A stretch of 64,000 bases of DNA from Cacajao melanocephalus (GCA_963573385.1 CAUYLG010065820.1:1-64000); one strand, 5' to 3'; shown: positions 12,780-22,139, counted from the stretch's first letter. Program-made: numbers and translations. The notes: generated by a model from the sequence alone, not told the origin.

Positions 12780-13130
12780 ACTGACCACCTTCCAGCTGAG
12801 GTTGAGGCAATAGATATTGATGCTTTAACCTCTAGGTTAGAGCATCATCATGTTCCCATTTAAATGGCCATTTAGTGGGGGAAAAAAGCTGTAGAACTTC
12901 CAACTTCAGCAAAATGCTGCTGTCAAATTTTTATTCACACTAAGTGGCCTCAGCATGTCACTGCTTTCCTATGGGAACTACAATGGCTCCCTGTCAAATA
13001 CCAAATTGATTTTAAAATTGCTTGGATGGCTTCTGAAGCCGAGCAGTTGGGAGCTGTCTATTTATCTGAGTCAGTGTCAGTACATGAGCTAAGGTCTCTC
13101 CTAGTGGGTGTGAAACATGTTTACACCATG
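12780..13130 (+). mobile_element. CR1/L2-clade LINE relic (3' part of reverse-transcriptase ORF)
   Basis: Plus-strand translation around 12908-13030 gives QNAAVKFLF, then after a frame shift a block reading HVTAFLWELQWLPVKYQIDFKI. This is the strongly conserved C-terminal RT signature of CR1/L2/L3-type LINEs (QNAAAR...HITPVLxxLHWLPVxxRIxFKI). The class is far older than Alu or L1PA. Frames are broken. Whether it is L3, CR1_Mam or L2 cannot be decided by eye. Confidence 0.65.
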
Positions 13131-13795
13131 TTCTGAGTGCAGGAAAGGTGAAAAGTCTCAAATTCAACATTTTAGTCTGTGCATATGTCAATCACAACAC
13201 TAAAGCCATTTATACATTTGGAACGTTTCTATTGTTATGGAAAACATATTAAAATTTAGAAATCCTTTAAAAATATCTAACCTTTTATGCTTAGACTGTG
13301 ACATAGAAACATGCCATATACAATGCACAATAAAAGATAAAGGAAAATCAAGTTTCCAAATATAGCTAACGTCTTACAGTTTGAACTTAAGAACACAAAG
13401 GATAAATCAACAGAACTTATAAATTCTCTGAACATTCAGTGAGTTTTAGAACAATTAATCTTTATTTTCATTGCCTATTAACAATCACTTCAAAACACAC
13501 AATAAGAAAAATGGTACCCCAGTATGCTTCAAGTGCACACACAAGGACAATATAGTTAATCACTTAGACTTAGTTTGTTTTGTCTATTTTTGAATATATA
13601 AACACATTGATTTGGTTTTAAAAAGTTAATTATCAAGATATGTAGAAAATAAAGAATATTTAAAAAGTTAGAAGAAAGTTAAAAAAATTCAAGCCAATTT
13701 CCACCTCATAAAAATTGCCATCCTTAACAGCAAGCAACATCCTTCCTGGGAGGCATAGCAGATGGCACAGTTGGGTTGCATGCACTTCAACACTG

Positions 13796-13798
<3 letters not shown>
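13131..13798. other. unassigned AT-rich sequence
   Basis: No repeat family or gene recognised. Several short minus-strand open frames over 13660-14009 are shadows of the adjoining dinucleotide repeat. Confidence 0.4.
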
Positions 13799-13842
<44 letters not shown>

Positions 13843-13845
13843 TAT
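13799..13845. repeat. (TG)n microsatellite
   Basis: About 18 uninterrupted TG units (13799-13835) followed by two TA interruptions. This length is usually polymorphic in primates. Confidence 0.97.
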
Positions 13846-14149
13846 GGCAGGAAATAGATATAGTCTCCTGGAAACACCACAGAACAAGTAGCACATTCAC
13901 CCTTCCTCCTATGGTAAGTGGAGCATAGGATGTGAAATACAGGAAGATAAAAAGGCATTTTTGATAAGCTACAAGAGAAGTAATAGTCATAGAAAATAGC
14001 TAGGTTCAATAAGAGAAAGAAAGATAAAACTCATTCTGAAAAAGTTAAAGAAGAAAAAATAAAAGAAATTTTACAAGTTTCAGAGTGTGAATCTGAGAGA
14101 ATACAGTGGACAATGGTGGAGGTTCAGAGAGGTATTAGAGATAGAGCCC
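13846..14149. other. left flank of the provirus, unassigned
   Basis: Purine-rich toward 14020-14080. Ends in gccc (14146-14149), the 4-bp target duplication of the provirus that follows. Confidence 0.5.
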
Positions 14150-14767
14150 TGTAACATTGGGGTTCAGGGGTTCAGGGTGCCCTCAGCTCCCCTGAGAGGA
14201 CGTTTCTCCAGGTTCTTGGTCTCCTGCCCTCTCAAGAATGAGAGAGGGGACCACGGCACAGTGCACAGTAAATGCCGGACTCAAAAGTGTTTGTAGAAAG
14301 TGGTTTATTTAGAGAGAGAGAGAGAAAAACAGGAGAAGGAGAGAGAAAGAAACAGCTAACTTTCACACTGAGTGAGAGAAAGAAAAGATAGAATCCAGGA
14401 AAGACAGCTTCCACACTGAGTGGAAGGGAATAGAGAGAGATGGAGTTTAGGAGGGGAAGACAGGCTTCCACGAAGGGAGTGTTCGTGGAAGGGTACCCAA
14501 ACATGGAGTCCAAAGGGGTGTGGAAGAAGGGGACTTTTAACTTGGGATGAACCCCCACCTTCTCTAAGACCCCAGGCCAATGAAAGGAGTTCTTAGAACC
14601 TCTGCTGGAGTGATTAACTCTTAGTTTCTTCCCACGCCCGTGAAATTCAGACATGAACTGTTAAATCTACCGGATGGAGAGAGATGGGAGTGGGGCATGG
14701 TGCTAGGAAGTTCTTGCCCTTAAAACTATGCCCCCCTGTGGACGCGGAAAGAGAATACCTTCCCTCA
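14150..14767 (-). repeat. 3' LTR of the provirus
   Basis: 618 bp, direct repeat of 18065-18667. Relative to the other LTR it has a 7-bp internal duplication near its U5 end (ggggttcaggggttcagg) and a slightly longer GA run. On the minus strand an AATAAA signal lies at 14304-14309 and a possible TATA-like TTAAAAG at about 14535-14541. The U3 end starts TGAGGGAAGG next to the polypurine tract. Confidence 0.95.
14304..14309 (-). promoter_or_regulatory. poly(A) signal AATAAA in the 3' LTR
   Basis: AATAAA on the minus strand, at the equivalent position in the 5' LTR (18211-18216). It defines the R region of this LTR. Confidence 0.75.
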
Positions 14768-14780
14768 TTCCCTCCCTCTG
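14768..14780 (-). promoter_or_regulatory. polypurine tract
   Basis: Minus-strand AGAGGGAGGGAA ends exactly at the TG of the 3' LTR, as expected for the plus-strand primer of a retrovirus. Confidence 0.85.
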
Positions 14781-15330
14781 AACAGGAAAGCCCAACTTCT
14801 GTTGGAACACGGACGTCGATCCTCTTTACTTCCTGCTGAAATGGGGCATAGAAGGGGCCCTGTAGTTGAGGTTTCCTCCAGAGGGGAGATTTTCAGGGGT
14901 GCAGGTTGATCTAGGGGTCCATGATAGAGTTCATGAGCCAAGGACATCTGGGGTTCCAGAGGCAGGATTATTTCTGACCTTATGGTTCTATAAGAAATGA
15001 ATGTGACAATGTGGTTAAAGATGAAAAGCCCAGAGGCCAACAAATATAAAATGGTTATAAATGAGCCTAGGAGAGAACAGAGCCAGGTTCTTGAAGGTCT
15101 TTAGCTCTGTGTTTGATTGATTCCTGAGTTCTATGTTCAAAACAACATTTAACTGGTTTACAAGATAGCAGCATTTTGCCTAGAAAGAGGCAGGTTCCTT
15201 TCCTACTGTGAAAAGGATAATTGGAGTTCGAGAGAGAGAAAAGTTGAGGGTTAGAGTCCTGTTAATGCCAGAATATAAATTAGACTTATGTGTAGTTACC
15301 TCTCTGAGGATCTTGTTGGAAAAGCAGATG
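14781..15330 (-). pseudogene. env transmembrane-subunit remnant
   Basis: Minus-strand translation shows a decayed TM segment: a Cys-Cys pair after LGK near 15170-15190, then an asparagine-rich helix-like stretch. A hydrophobic membrane-spanning run (LFIFNHIVTF type) follows at about 14990-15040, then a charged and proline-containing cytoplasmic tail ending near 14770. Frameshifts and stops separate these parts, and the surface subunit is absent. The open frame 14765-15043 is the tail end only. It cannot make an envelope protein. Confidence 0.65.
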
Positions 15331-15400
15331 TAGATTTTCTAAGGGCTCACAGGGATATGAAGGGTTGTCTGCTGGAACTTCAGGCTGTGGAGTGGAGGGT

Positions 15401-15607
15401 CTATGACTTTTCTTCAGGAGGTATCCGAGGCTTCGGCCAAGTATTATGAATCCATGAGTTAATTTCCACTACTTTAATTGCTGTTGGAGTAAACAGAATG
15501 ATCGAAAATGGTCCTTCCCAGGATGGGCCTAGAGAGGGAGAGTCTGAGGGGAGAGAATTAACAAGCACTAAGTCTCCAGGGCAGGAGAGAAATACTGAGA
15601 AGGCCAC
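15401..15607 (-). pseudogene. pol: integrase C-terminus remnant
   Basis: A 68-codon minus-strand frame shows the end of a gammaretrovirus-type integrase: PGDLVLV followed by a WEGPF-like SH3-fold core and a TAIKV/INSWIH strand. The upstream integrase core, RNase H and reverse transcriptase are absent. The frame joins directly to protease sequence at about 15590-15610, marking the edge of a large deletion. Confidence 0.8.
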
Positions 15608-15690
15608 GCAGTGTCCAGGAGAAGATTAACTTCGTGGACTTCTATGGTCAGCTTTACCCAGGGCTCTGTAAGGGTGACGGCTCGTGCTGG
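15608..15690 (-). pseudogene. pro: protease N-terminal remnant ending in LLDT
   Basis: Minus-strand translation of about 15683-15610 gives an LTEPWVKLTIE...NFLLDT pattern, the first beta strands of a retroviral aspartic protease up to the first three residues of the active-site loop. The catalytic glycine and everything after it are lost at the deletion junction with integrase. Confidence 0.7.
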
Positions 15691-15729
15691 CACTTGCTCC
15701 AGGCGTCCTCAGTCCTGCTATTGGATCAT

Positions 15730-15957
15730 CTAATCAGACACCTCAGGCCCTGGGAACCTTCGTCCCCTGGGACAGTGCACTTTCCAGTGATTCCCTTGGC
15801 ACAGCGGGCATAGACAAGATGGTGGTTCATTCCTCTGGAGACAATTTCTTATAAAATGTCCCTTCAGACCGCACTGGTAACAAGTTCTGCCAGACCGGTG
15901 GCTAACCCAAGCCTTTCCCTCATTTGAGCCCATAGGGTCTGCTTTCCTGAAAGGCAT
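15730..15957 (-). pseudogene. gag nucleocapsid with two zinc knuckles
   Basis: A 75-codon frame contains a first knuckle CX2CX4HX4C (around 15890-15850) and a second CX2CX3HX4C (around 15815-15775), followed by a PRGRR basic tail. Two knuckles with a tryptophan in the second are typical of class I ERVs. All metal ligands are present in this fragment. Surrounding gag is broken, so no Gag protein is predicted. Confidence 0.9.
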
Positions 15958-16045
15958 GACTAAGGCTCATCTCTCCTGTTCCTTTCAGTCTGTTCCTCCT
16001 GGCCTCTATTATAAAACACCAAGGTGGCCTGATTCAGTAATGATT

Positions 16046-16400
16046 CTAGACTCTGCTCTGGCCCCAAGGCCAGTTTCTGGAGCTTCCACCTGGGACCTGC
16101 TGCTGACTAATAAACTTGTCCTTTAGTATTAACTGACCCTCTATGAAGTCTGGTGACAGGGGAGTGTACTTTCTTAAGGCCTCCTGCAATTGCTCAAGGG
16201 AAGCTGTTGGGTTTTCTTCCTTCCCTTTGGGGGCCAGATTTTCCACTCGGCAGAGGGTAATTTGGCCACGCCGTTTGGCAGGGAAATTAAGCCACTTTTT
16301 CCTTAAAGACTGTGTGCTAAATTAGTCCCAGTTTTCCAATATACACTTTAACGGGGACTTGAGCTTGAGAATAGAAGCACTCATCTGAAATCCAACACAA
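16046..16400 (-). pseudogene. gag matrix and capsid C-terminal remnants
   Basis: The minus strand shows a matrix-like start (ATG near 16384, then SPLKCILENWD). After about 30 residues comes a capsid C-terminal block (ENPTASLEQLQEALRKYTP, then EGQLILKDKF) down to about 16050. The central capsid that normally lies between them is missing, so gag also has an internal deletion. Stops occur in the matrix segment. Confidence 0.65.
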
Positions 16401-17065
16401 GGGATGCCTGCACCCTCGATTAAAGAAATTACAGCCGCTTTGAGCTGAGGCATATCCCAGGTAAAATGGGTACTGAAATGAAATGTCTTTTAGTCAGTAC
16501 CCCGAAATTTTGCGTGCCCAAGATGCGTGATCCATCTTATCAGAGGGCCTTCCCAAGTACTGGATTCCAATCATGACCTACCAGCATCATGGGACCACTC
16601 ACTGCCTGCATGACCTCCAGTGATGGAATGAGAGGAGCTGCTGGGTTGAGTAGTCACGTACCAAAGAGCCCCGAAGAGGCCAGTGAGGCTCAGGAGATGA
16701 GTACCAATATTTCCCAGCAAATACACAGGCCAATTTATAAAACTGCCCCAGAAGGGTAAACTTCTAGGGAGGGGCCATTAGAGTACACAGTTCAAAGAAG
16801 GCAGGCCACGTGGCTGAAGCTGGAACAATATCCTCAGGACCCAGGCCTCTTCTCCCCTAACACATCTTCCCTTGTAGGAAAATGCTCTTAAGGTTGTGAG
16901 ACCGGCCACTGACTATCTGGGCCCTGGAACTGGTTTAACTACGATTTACTAGATGAAAAAGTTATGCTGTAGAGAGAGCCAATCCTAAGCAAGACAAATT
17001 ATATACCAAATACAAATGCCCATAGCCATCAACTTCTGAATTTCACCAAAAGAAATCCCCAAATC
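16401..17065 (-). other. proviral leader / unassigned internal sequence
   Basis: Lies between the apparent gag start and the tRNA-like segment. I recognise no retroviral domain here. It could be leader, or gag from a different frame too decayed to read. Confidence 0.4.
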
Positions 17066-17071
17066 AAGACT

Positions 17072-17144
17072 GACTTCACCACAGATTTGAATCAGCAACC
17101 TTGCAGTCACAGGCCCTACACCTTAACCAACTGTGCAAACAGGC
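17072..17144 (-). other. tRNA-like segment in the proviral leader
   Basis: The minus strand starts GCCTGTTTGCACAGTTGG, which contains an A-box-like TTGCACAGTTGG. About 40 bases later it has a B-box-like GATTCAAATC (17084-17093). A 5-bp anticodon-type stem, TGTAG/CTGCA, can form with a 9-base loop. The acceptor arms do not pair and the T stem is poor, so it is not a functional tRNA gene. It could be a decayed tRNA pseudogene, a tRNA-derived SINE head, or chance. Confidence 0.45.
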
Positions 17145-17221
17145 CACTTGCCTGAAGCAAAGGCAGAAAGCTTGCTTAAGTTACACTTTGAATGAGAATG
17201 CTGCACCCTGAGGCAGTGTGG

Positions 17222-17564
17222 CCTGCCTAAAAGCCAGGCGGGGCTGATGGTCAGCAGCCGGTTCCCTTCCCTCAGCTGCACTGGCAGAGGAAAAAAACCG
17301 CTTGCTGAGTCCGTTTAAAAGCCGCGTTCGCAGCCGTAGTGAGTTCCCCCACCCCTACTGCTTTCAGTCGCCATGTTTACCCCGTCAGAACCTGGTGCAC
17401 AGTTGGGCCACTCCCCGAGCTGCTGCCCACATGGGGACCTGCGGGCGGCAGGCAAACGTCCTGGGGAGCCTTTTTACCCTGCTGCCTGGGACTGGAGAAC
17501 ACCGGAGAGGCCTGCCAGAACCTTGAGCCAGGCTGCCACGCTCCCTGGTCCCCTGCAGGGTCGG
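17222..17564 (+). repeat. GC-rich module, copy 1 (inside provirus leader)
   Basis: About 343 bp that aligns along its whole length to 19933-20270 in the same orientation, at roughly 85% identity by eye. Many differences are CpG transitions. It includes a TATA-like tttaaaag near 17314 followed by CpG-rich sequence. Its homology begins at cctaaaagccagg and stops at ctgcag; the sequence beyond (17565-17960) stays GC-rich but is not in copy 2. Open frames here (17339-17959 plus, 17385-17681 minus) are due to GC content and show no domain. Confidence 0.85.
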
Positions 17565-17978
17565 GCTGTACCTCGCCCGTCCCTGCTGTTTTCCTCTCAG
17601 CCCGCGGTGCTGGCGGCTACGGCTTGCTGTGCACCTGGGGGTCTGGGCAGTGGTCTCCACATCCGGGTTCCCAGCAGGCAAGGCGTGAAAGGCCCGGGGG
17701 CAGTGCTCGCTGGATTCTCCTCACAGGCTCCCTCAGGTTTTGTCCCAGAGATAATATCCGAAGGATAGAGGAGACGGAAAGCAGAGAGAGCTTGAAGGTA
17801 AAAATACTGCTTTTAATTCCAGCTGGCCCCCGCCATTTAAGACGGGCTGGCGTCCCTCCAAGGCTGGCGCCGCTGCTCTGGTTCCCCAGAGCCCTGCCTG
17901 GCTGCCGCCACTTCAGGTGTTCTCAGAGAGCTAGGACAGAATGGGGCTGGTTTTACTAACGATTTTGAAGTCTTCTTC
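17565..17978 (-). other. GC-rich remainder of the proviral leader
   Basis: GC-rich, CpG-containing sequence between the shared module and the PBS-proximal tandem repeats. It has no recognisable protein domain. It may belong to the same captured segment as the module or to the original retroviral leader. Confidence 0.4.
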
Positions 17979-18061
17979 TCTGGCTGTACCCTTTTCCTGG
18001 CTGTACCCAACTTTCTGGTGTTCCCCTCTCCTGGTGTACCCTTCTCCTGGCTGGCTTGCCA
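17979..18061 (-). repeat. imperfect 15-18-bp tandem repeats running into the PBS
   Basis: Plus-strand units start ctggctgtaccc (17980), ctggctgtaccc (17997), ctggtgttcccc (18015), ctggtgtaccct (about 18031) and ctggctggcttg (about 18047). The last unit is the primer binding site itself, so the repeats look like degenerate copies of the PBS-adjacent sequence. Confidence 0.8.
18044..18061 (-). promoter_or_regulatory. primer binding site, tRNA-Arg type
   Basis: Plus-strand ctcctggctggcttgcca matches the 3' 18 nt of a mammalian tRNA-Arg (ctcctggctggctcgcca, from memory) at 17 of 18 positions. It lies 3 nt inside the 5' LTR edge at 18065, the normal position. Confidence 0.8.
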
Positions 18062-18064
18062 AAA

Positions 18065-18667
18065 TGTAAAATTGGGGTTCAGGGTGCCCTCAGCTCCCCT
18101 GAGAGGAAGTTTCTCCAGATTCTTGGTCTCCTGTCCTCTCAAGATTGAGAGAGTGGACCACAGCACCATATGCAGTAAATGCTGGACTCAAAAGTGTTTG
18201 TAGAAAGTGGTTTATTTAGAGAGAGAGAAACAGGAGAAGGAGAAAGAAAGAAACAGCTAACTCTCACACTGTGTGAGAGAAAGAAAAGATGGAATCCAGA
18301 GAGGAAAGACAGCTTCCACACTGAGTGAAAGGGAATAGAGAGAGATGGAGTTTAGGAGGGGAAGACAGGCTTCCACGGAGGGAGTGTTCGTGGAAGGGGA
18401 CCCAAACATGGAGTCCAAAGGGGTGTGGAAGAAGGGGACTTTGAACCTGGGAGGAACCCCCACCTTCTCTAAGACCCCAGGCTAATGAAAAGAGTTCCTT
18501 AGAACTTCTGCTGGAGTGATTGACTCTTAGTTTCTTCCTGAGCCCGAGAAATTCAAACTGTTAAATCTCCTGGATGGAGAGAGATGGGAAGGGGGCATGG
18601 TGCTGGTAAGTTCTTGTCCTTAAAACTACTCCCCACTGTGGACCCGGAAAGAGAACGCCTTCCCTCA
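18065..18667 (-). repeat. 5' LTR of the provirus
   Basis: 603 bp, paired with 14150-14767. Minus-strand order: TGAGGGAAGG start at 18667, U3, AATAAA at 18211-18216, U5 ending TTTTACA at 18065. The 4-bp gccc duplication follows at 18668-18671. Confidence 0.95.
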
Positions 18668-18671
18668 GCCC

Positions 18672-19579
18672 CACTAATGTATTGCCAAACAACATGGGCA
18701 TAAGTATCCATTTGATGATGAAGGACCCCAGAAGCTTAGACATTTACAATGACAGAGGTATTATAATTTGCAATTTGTTGGAGATATGATGGGCCCAGTC
18801 ATGATAATGTCACAGGGAGAATGTATGCGTAGAATCCATTTTAATTTTATGGGTCCTTCCCATGACAACCCTCTACCTCCAACCCCTGCCTAAATTTCAT
18901 TTTTAGATAGATAGAATAAGCAAGTGACATATAAAGAGAGAGGTGGTTGTAAAAGGGACAGTGTAACAGGCTCTGGTGAGCCTCCTCAAAGTGTTCCTGT
19001 AGGTGAAGTCCTAATGGAGAGAAGCCCAGCTATCCAAGCATTTGGAGACTCATTGGAGGTCTAATTTGTATATAATGATCAGCAATGCTCCCTTTTGCTA
19101 TAACGCTCAACGCTGAGGGGTGACTTACTACACCCTGTGGGCAGGAATAGTTATATAATCAAGAGTACTTGTAATTCTGGCATATTCTTTAAATGCTAGA
19201 GAAGAGGAACGAGGGATCCAACTCCACTTTCTCAAGTTTGAGTGCTGTAAAATTTTAGGACTCAGTCTTCCCAGTTCCACATCTGAACTAGCTGGTAAGA
19301 AGCTCTGTATTTTCCCTTTTTTGGTATAGGCAGGAAATTCAAACCAAGAGTCCCTGCCTGTATGTGGGAACGCTGAACCAGCCCCTAACCTAGCCATAGT
19401 AAGAACTCTAGCCAGTGATCCTTCCTGCTCTCTCAGGTCACTTCAGATCCTCTTTGGAGGTCTACTGTGCTCCCTACAAAGACATCACCTATGCATGCAA
19501 TAAACTGTTTCATATATAGGCTTGCTGTGGGGGTGGCATAATCAGTATTGACATCCTAACCAAATTGTTAGTAAGGGTC
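18672..19579. other. unassigned sequence between two LTR elements
   Basis: No family assigned. 19430-19510 has an LTR-like end (a gatcc/tctctcaggtcac stretch, then aataaactg at about 19499), which could be the R-U5 region of another, unrecognised LTR on the plus strand. The open frame 19128-19397 minus has no recognisable domain. Confidence 0.35.
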
Positions 19580-19932
19580 TGTATTATTAGGATTCTCTAG
19601 AGAGACAGAACTAAGGGGAGTTTATTAAGAATTAACTTACATGATCACAAGGTCCCACAATAGGCTGTCTGCAAGCCTGAGAAGCAAGGAAAGCCAGTCT
19701 GAGCCTCAAAACTGAAGAATTTGGAGTCTGATTTTAAGGGAGGAAGCATTCAGCACAGGAGAAAGATGTAGGGTGGGAGGCTAGGTCAGTCTCTCTTCAC
19801 ATTTTTCTGCCTGCTTTATATTCACTGGCAGCTGATTAGATGGGCACACCCAGATTAAGGGTTGGTCTGCTTTTCCCACTCCATTGACTCAAATGTTAAG
19901 CTCCTTTGCCAACACCCTCACAGAAACACCTG

Positions 19933-20276
19933 CCTAAAAGCCAGGAGGGGCTGACGGTCAGCAGCCACTTCCTTTCCCTCAGCTGCACTGGCAGAGGAAA
20001 AAAGCTGCTTGCCTCGTCAGTTTAAAAGCTGCATTCTCAGCCACAGTGAGTTTCCCCGCCCCCACAGCTTTCATTCGCCATGTTGACCCCGCCAGAACCA
20101 GGTGTGCAGTTGGGCCACTCCCCGAACCTCTGCCCACGCAGGGAGCCCTGGCCAGCAGGTGAACATCCTGGGGAGCCATTTTACCCTGCTGCCTGGGACT
20201 GGATAACGCTGGAGAGGCCTGCCAGAACCATGCGCCAGGCTGCTGCGCTGCCTGGTGCCCTGCAGGCTCCTAAAAG
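19933..20276 (+). mobile_element. GC-rich module, copy 2: stand-alone insertion of unknown type
   Basis: 344 bp homologous to 17222-17564, inserted in the MLT2-like LTR. It is flanked by a perfect 10-bp duplication gaaacacctg at 19923-19932 and 20277-20286. The element itself begins and ends with cctaaaag (19933-19940, 20269-20276). There is no poly(A) tail and no TG...CA ends. A 10-bp duplication is longer than ERV integrases make (4-6) and within the range of L1-mediated events. It contains the TATA-like tttaaaag near 20020. I know no family name for it. Confidence 0.75.
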
Positions 20277-20284
20277 GAAACACC

Positions 20285-20316
20285 TGATGTTTCTTTTTAG
20301 GATGCAAGAAACATCA
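20285..20316. other. 11-bp hairpin at the insertion junction
   Basis: tgatgtttctt (20285-20295) pairs perfectly with aagaaacatca (20306-20316) across a 10-base loop. The loop-side ggatgcaa also pairs with ttgcatcc just downstream (about 20322-20329). About 20 bases here have no counterpart in the ordinary LTR. Confidence 0.7.
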
Positions 20317-20369
20317 ATACTTTGCATCCTTCAATCCAATGGAGTTGACACTCAGTTTTAACCATCACA

Positions 20370-21670
<1,301 letters not shown>

Positions 21671-21783
21671 TGATTGTGTATTTTATGGTAAGCTATAGGC
21701 TCAGTGAAAATAGTGGTATTATAGATATATTTACATGGCAATATTCCAAGTTACACAATCCATTTCACTATGTAAATGATAAG

Positions 21784-21838
21784 TATTTTGCTTACATTTT
21801 TTGTTAAAATTTCTTTTGTTAAAATATTTTGCTTACAT
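21784..21838. repeat. 41-bp direct duplication
   Basis: tattttgcttacat occurs at 21784-21797 and again at 21825-21838. Between them tttgttaaaat is itself repeated. A small local duplication. Confidence 0.75.
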
Positions 21839-21944
21839 AAGGGGACACTTTTCAATTTATGTTATGGAATATGGAGACTTACTGAAATACTTTAAGATGA
21901 GAAACTGTCATTATTTAATTGTGCATTCTTAGAAAATCATGTAT

Positions 21945-21990
21945 CTTATGTGAGCCTTAATTTCCCTTGGTGTAAAATGATGGGGCTGCA
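21945..21990 (+). mobile_element. MIR 3' core fragment
   Basis: tgagccttaatttcccttgg followed by tgtaaaatgatgggg matches the MIR stretch gcctcagtttcc-tcat-ctgtaaaatgggg. Short and diverged. Confidence 0.6.
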
Positions 21991-22034
21991 CCAAATCACT
22001 ATAACTTTGGGAGACCACACGGGGCAATATTTAA

Positions 22035-22137
22035 TCATTTAAACCATGGTCTCAGGAGTCACATTCTTGGTTTGAAAGTCTGATTCTGCCTTTTAATAAC
22101 TGTGAATTTGACTAAGTTACTTAAACTTTCTGCTACA
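22035..22137 (+). mobile_element. MIR 5' (tRNA-related) fragment
   Basis: Reads ggtctcaggagtcacattct, ggtttgaaagtctgattctg, then gactaagttacttaaacttt. This corresponds to the MIR head and core order ending in caagttacttaacctct. Confidence 0.7.
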
Positions 22138-22139
22138 TC

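Larger units (their letters stand above)
14150..18667 (-). mobile_element. class I (gamma-type) endogenous retrovirus, Arg-primed, internally deleted
   Basis: Two direct LTRs (14150-14767 and 18065-18667) enclose 3.3 kb. The provirus is on the minus strand, so the right LTR is the 5' LTR. The ends are tgtaa...cctca in both copies, with gccc duplicated at 14146-14149 and 18668-18671. Reading right to left: PBS, a 1.6 kb leader, gag matrix and capsid remnants, a two-knuckle nucleocapsid, the first part of protease, the end of integrase, an env TM remnant, and the polypurine tract. Most of pol and env and part of gag are missing. The LTRs differ by about 40 substitutions in about 590 aligned bases counted by eye (about 7%), so the insertion is primate-specific but not recent. 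An Arg-type PBS suggests the HERV-R/ERV3/PABL/PRIMA neighbourhood; I do not assign a family. Confidence 0.93.
19580..20369 (-). mobile_element. ERVL-type solo LTR (MLT2A-like), split by an insertion
   Basis: Antisense LTR starting tgtatta...ggattctctaga, containing ggtcccacaataggctg, and ending ttaaccatcaca, the common ERVL LTR I know as MLT2-type. The 5-bp flanks gggtc (19575-19579) and aggtc (20370-20374) are a near-perfect target duplication. Removing the insertion 19933-20276 and its duplicated 10 bp leaves about 436 bp, the usual length for this LTR. No internal ERVL sequence is attached. Confidence 0.8.

Noticed and set aside
13660..14009. Overlapping minus-strand frames rich in HTHTHT
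   Set aside because: They are translations of the (TG)n microsatellite.
14781..15330. Possibly functional env product such as a domesticated syncytin-like protein
   Set aside because: Only scattered TM parts remain, separated by stops and frameshifts; the surface subunit and signal peptide are absent.
17072..17144. Functional tRNA gene
   Set aside because: Acceptor and T stems do not pair and the anticodon loop has nine bases; retained only as a tRNA-like segment.
17339..17959. 206-codon plus-strand open frame, the longest in the window
   Set aside because: It lies in a GC-rich, stop-poor segment of a proviral leader, overlaps long frames in other frames on both strands, has no recognisable domain, and only part of it is kept in the homologous copy at 19933.
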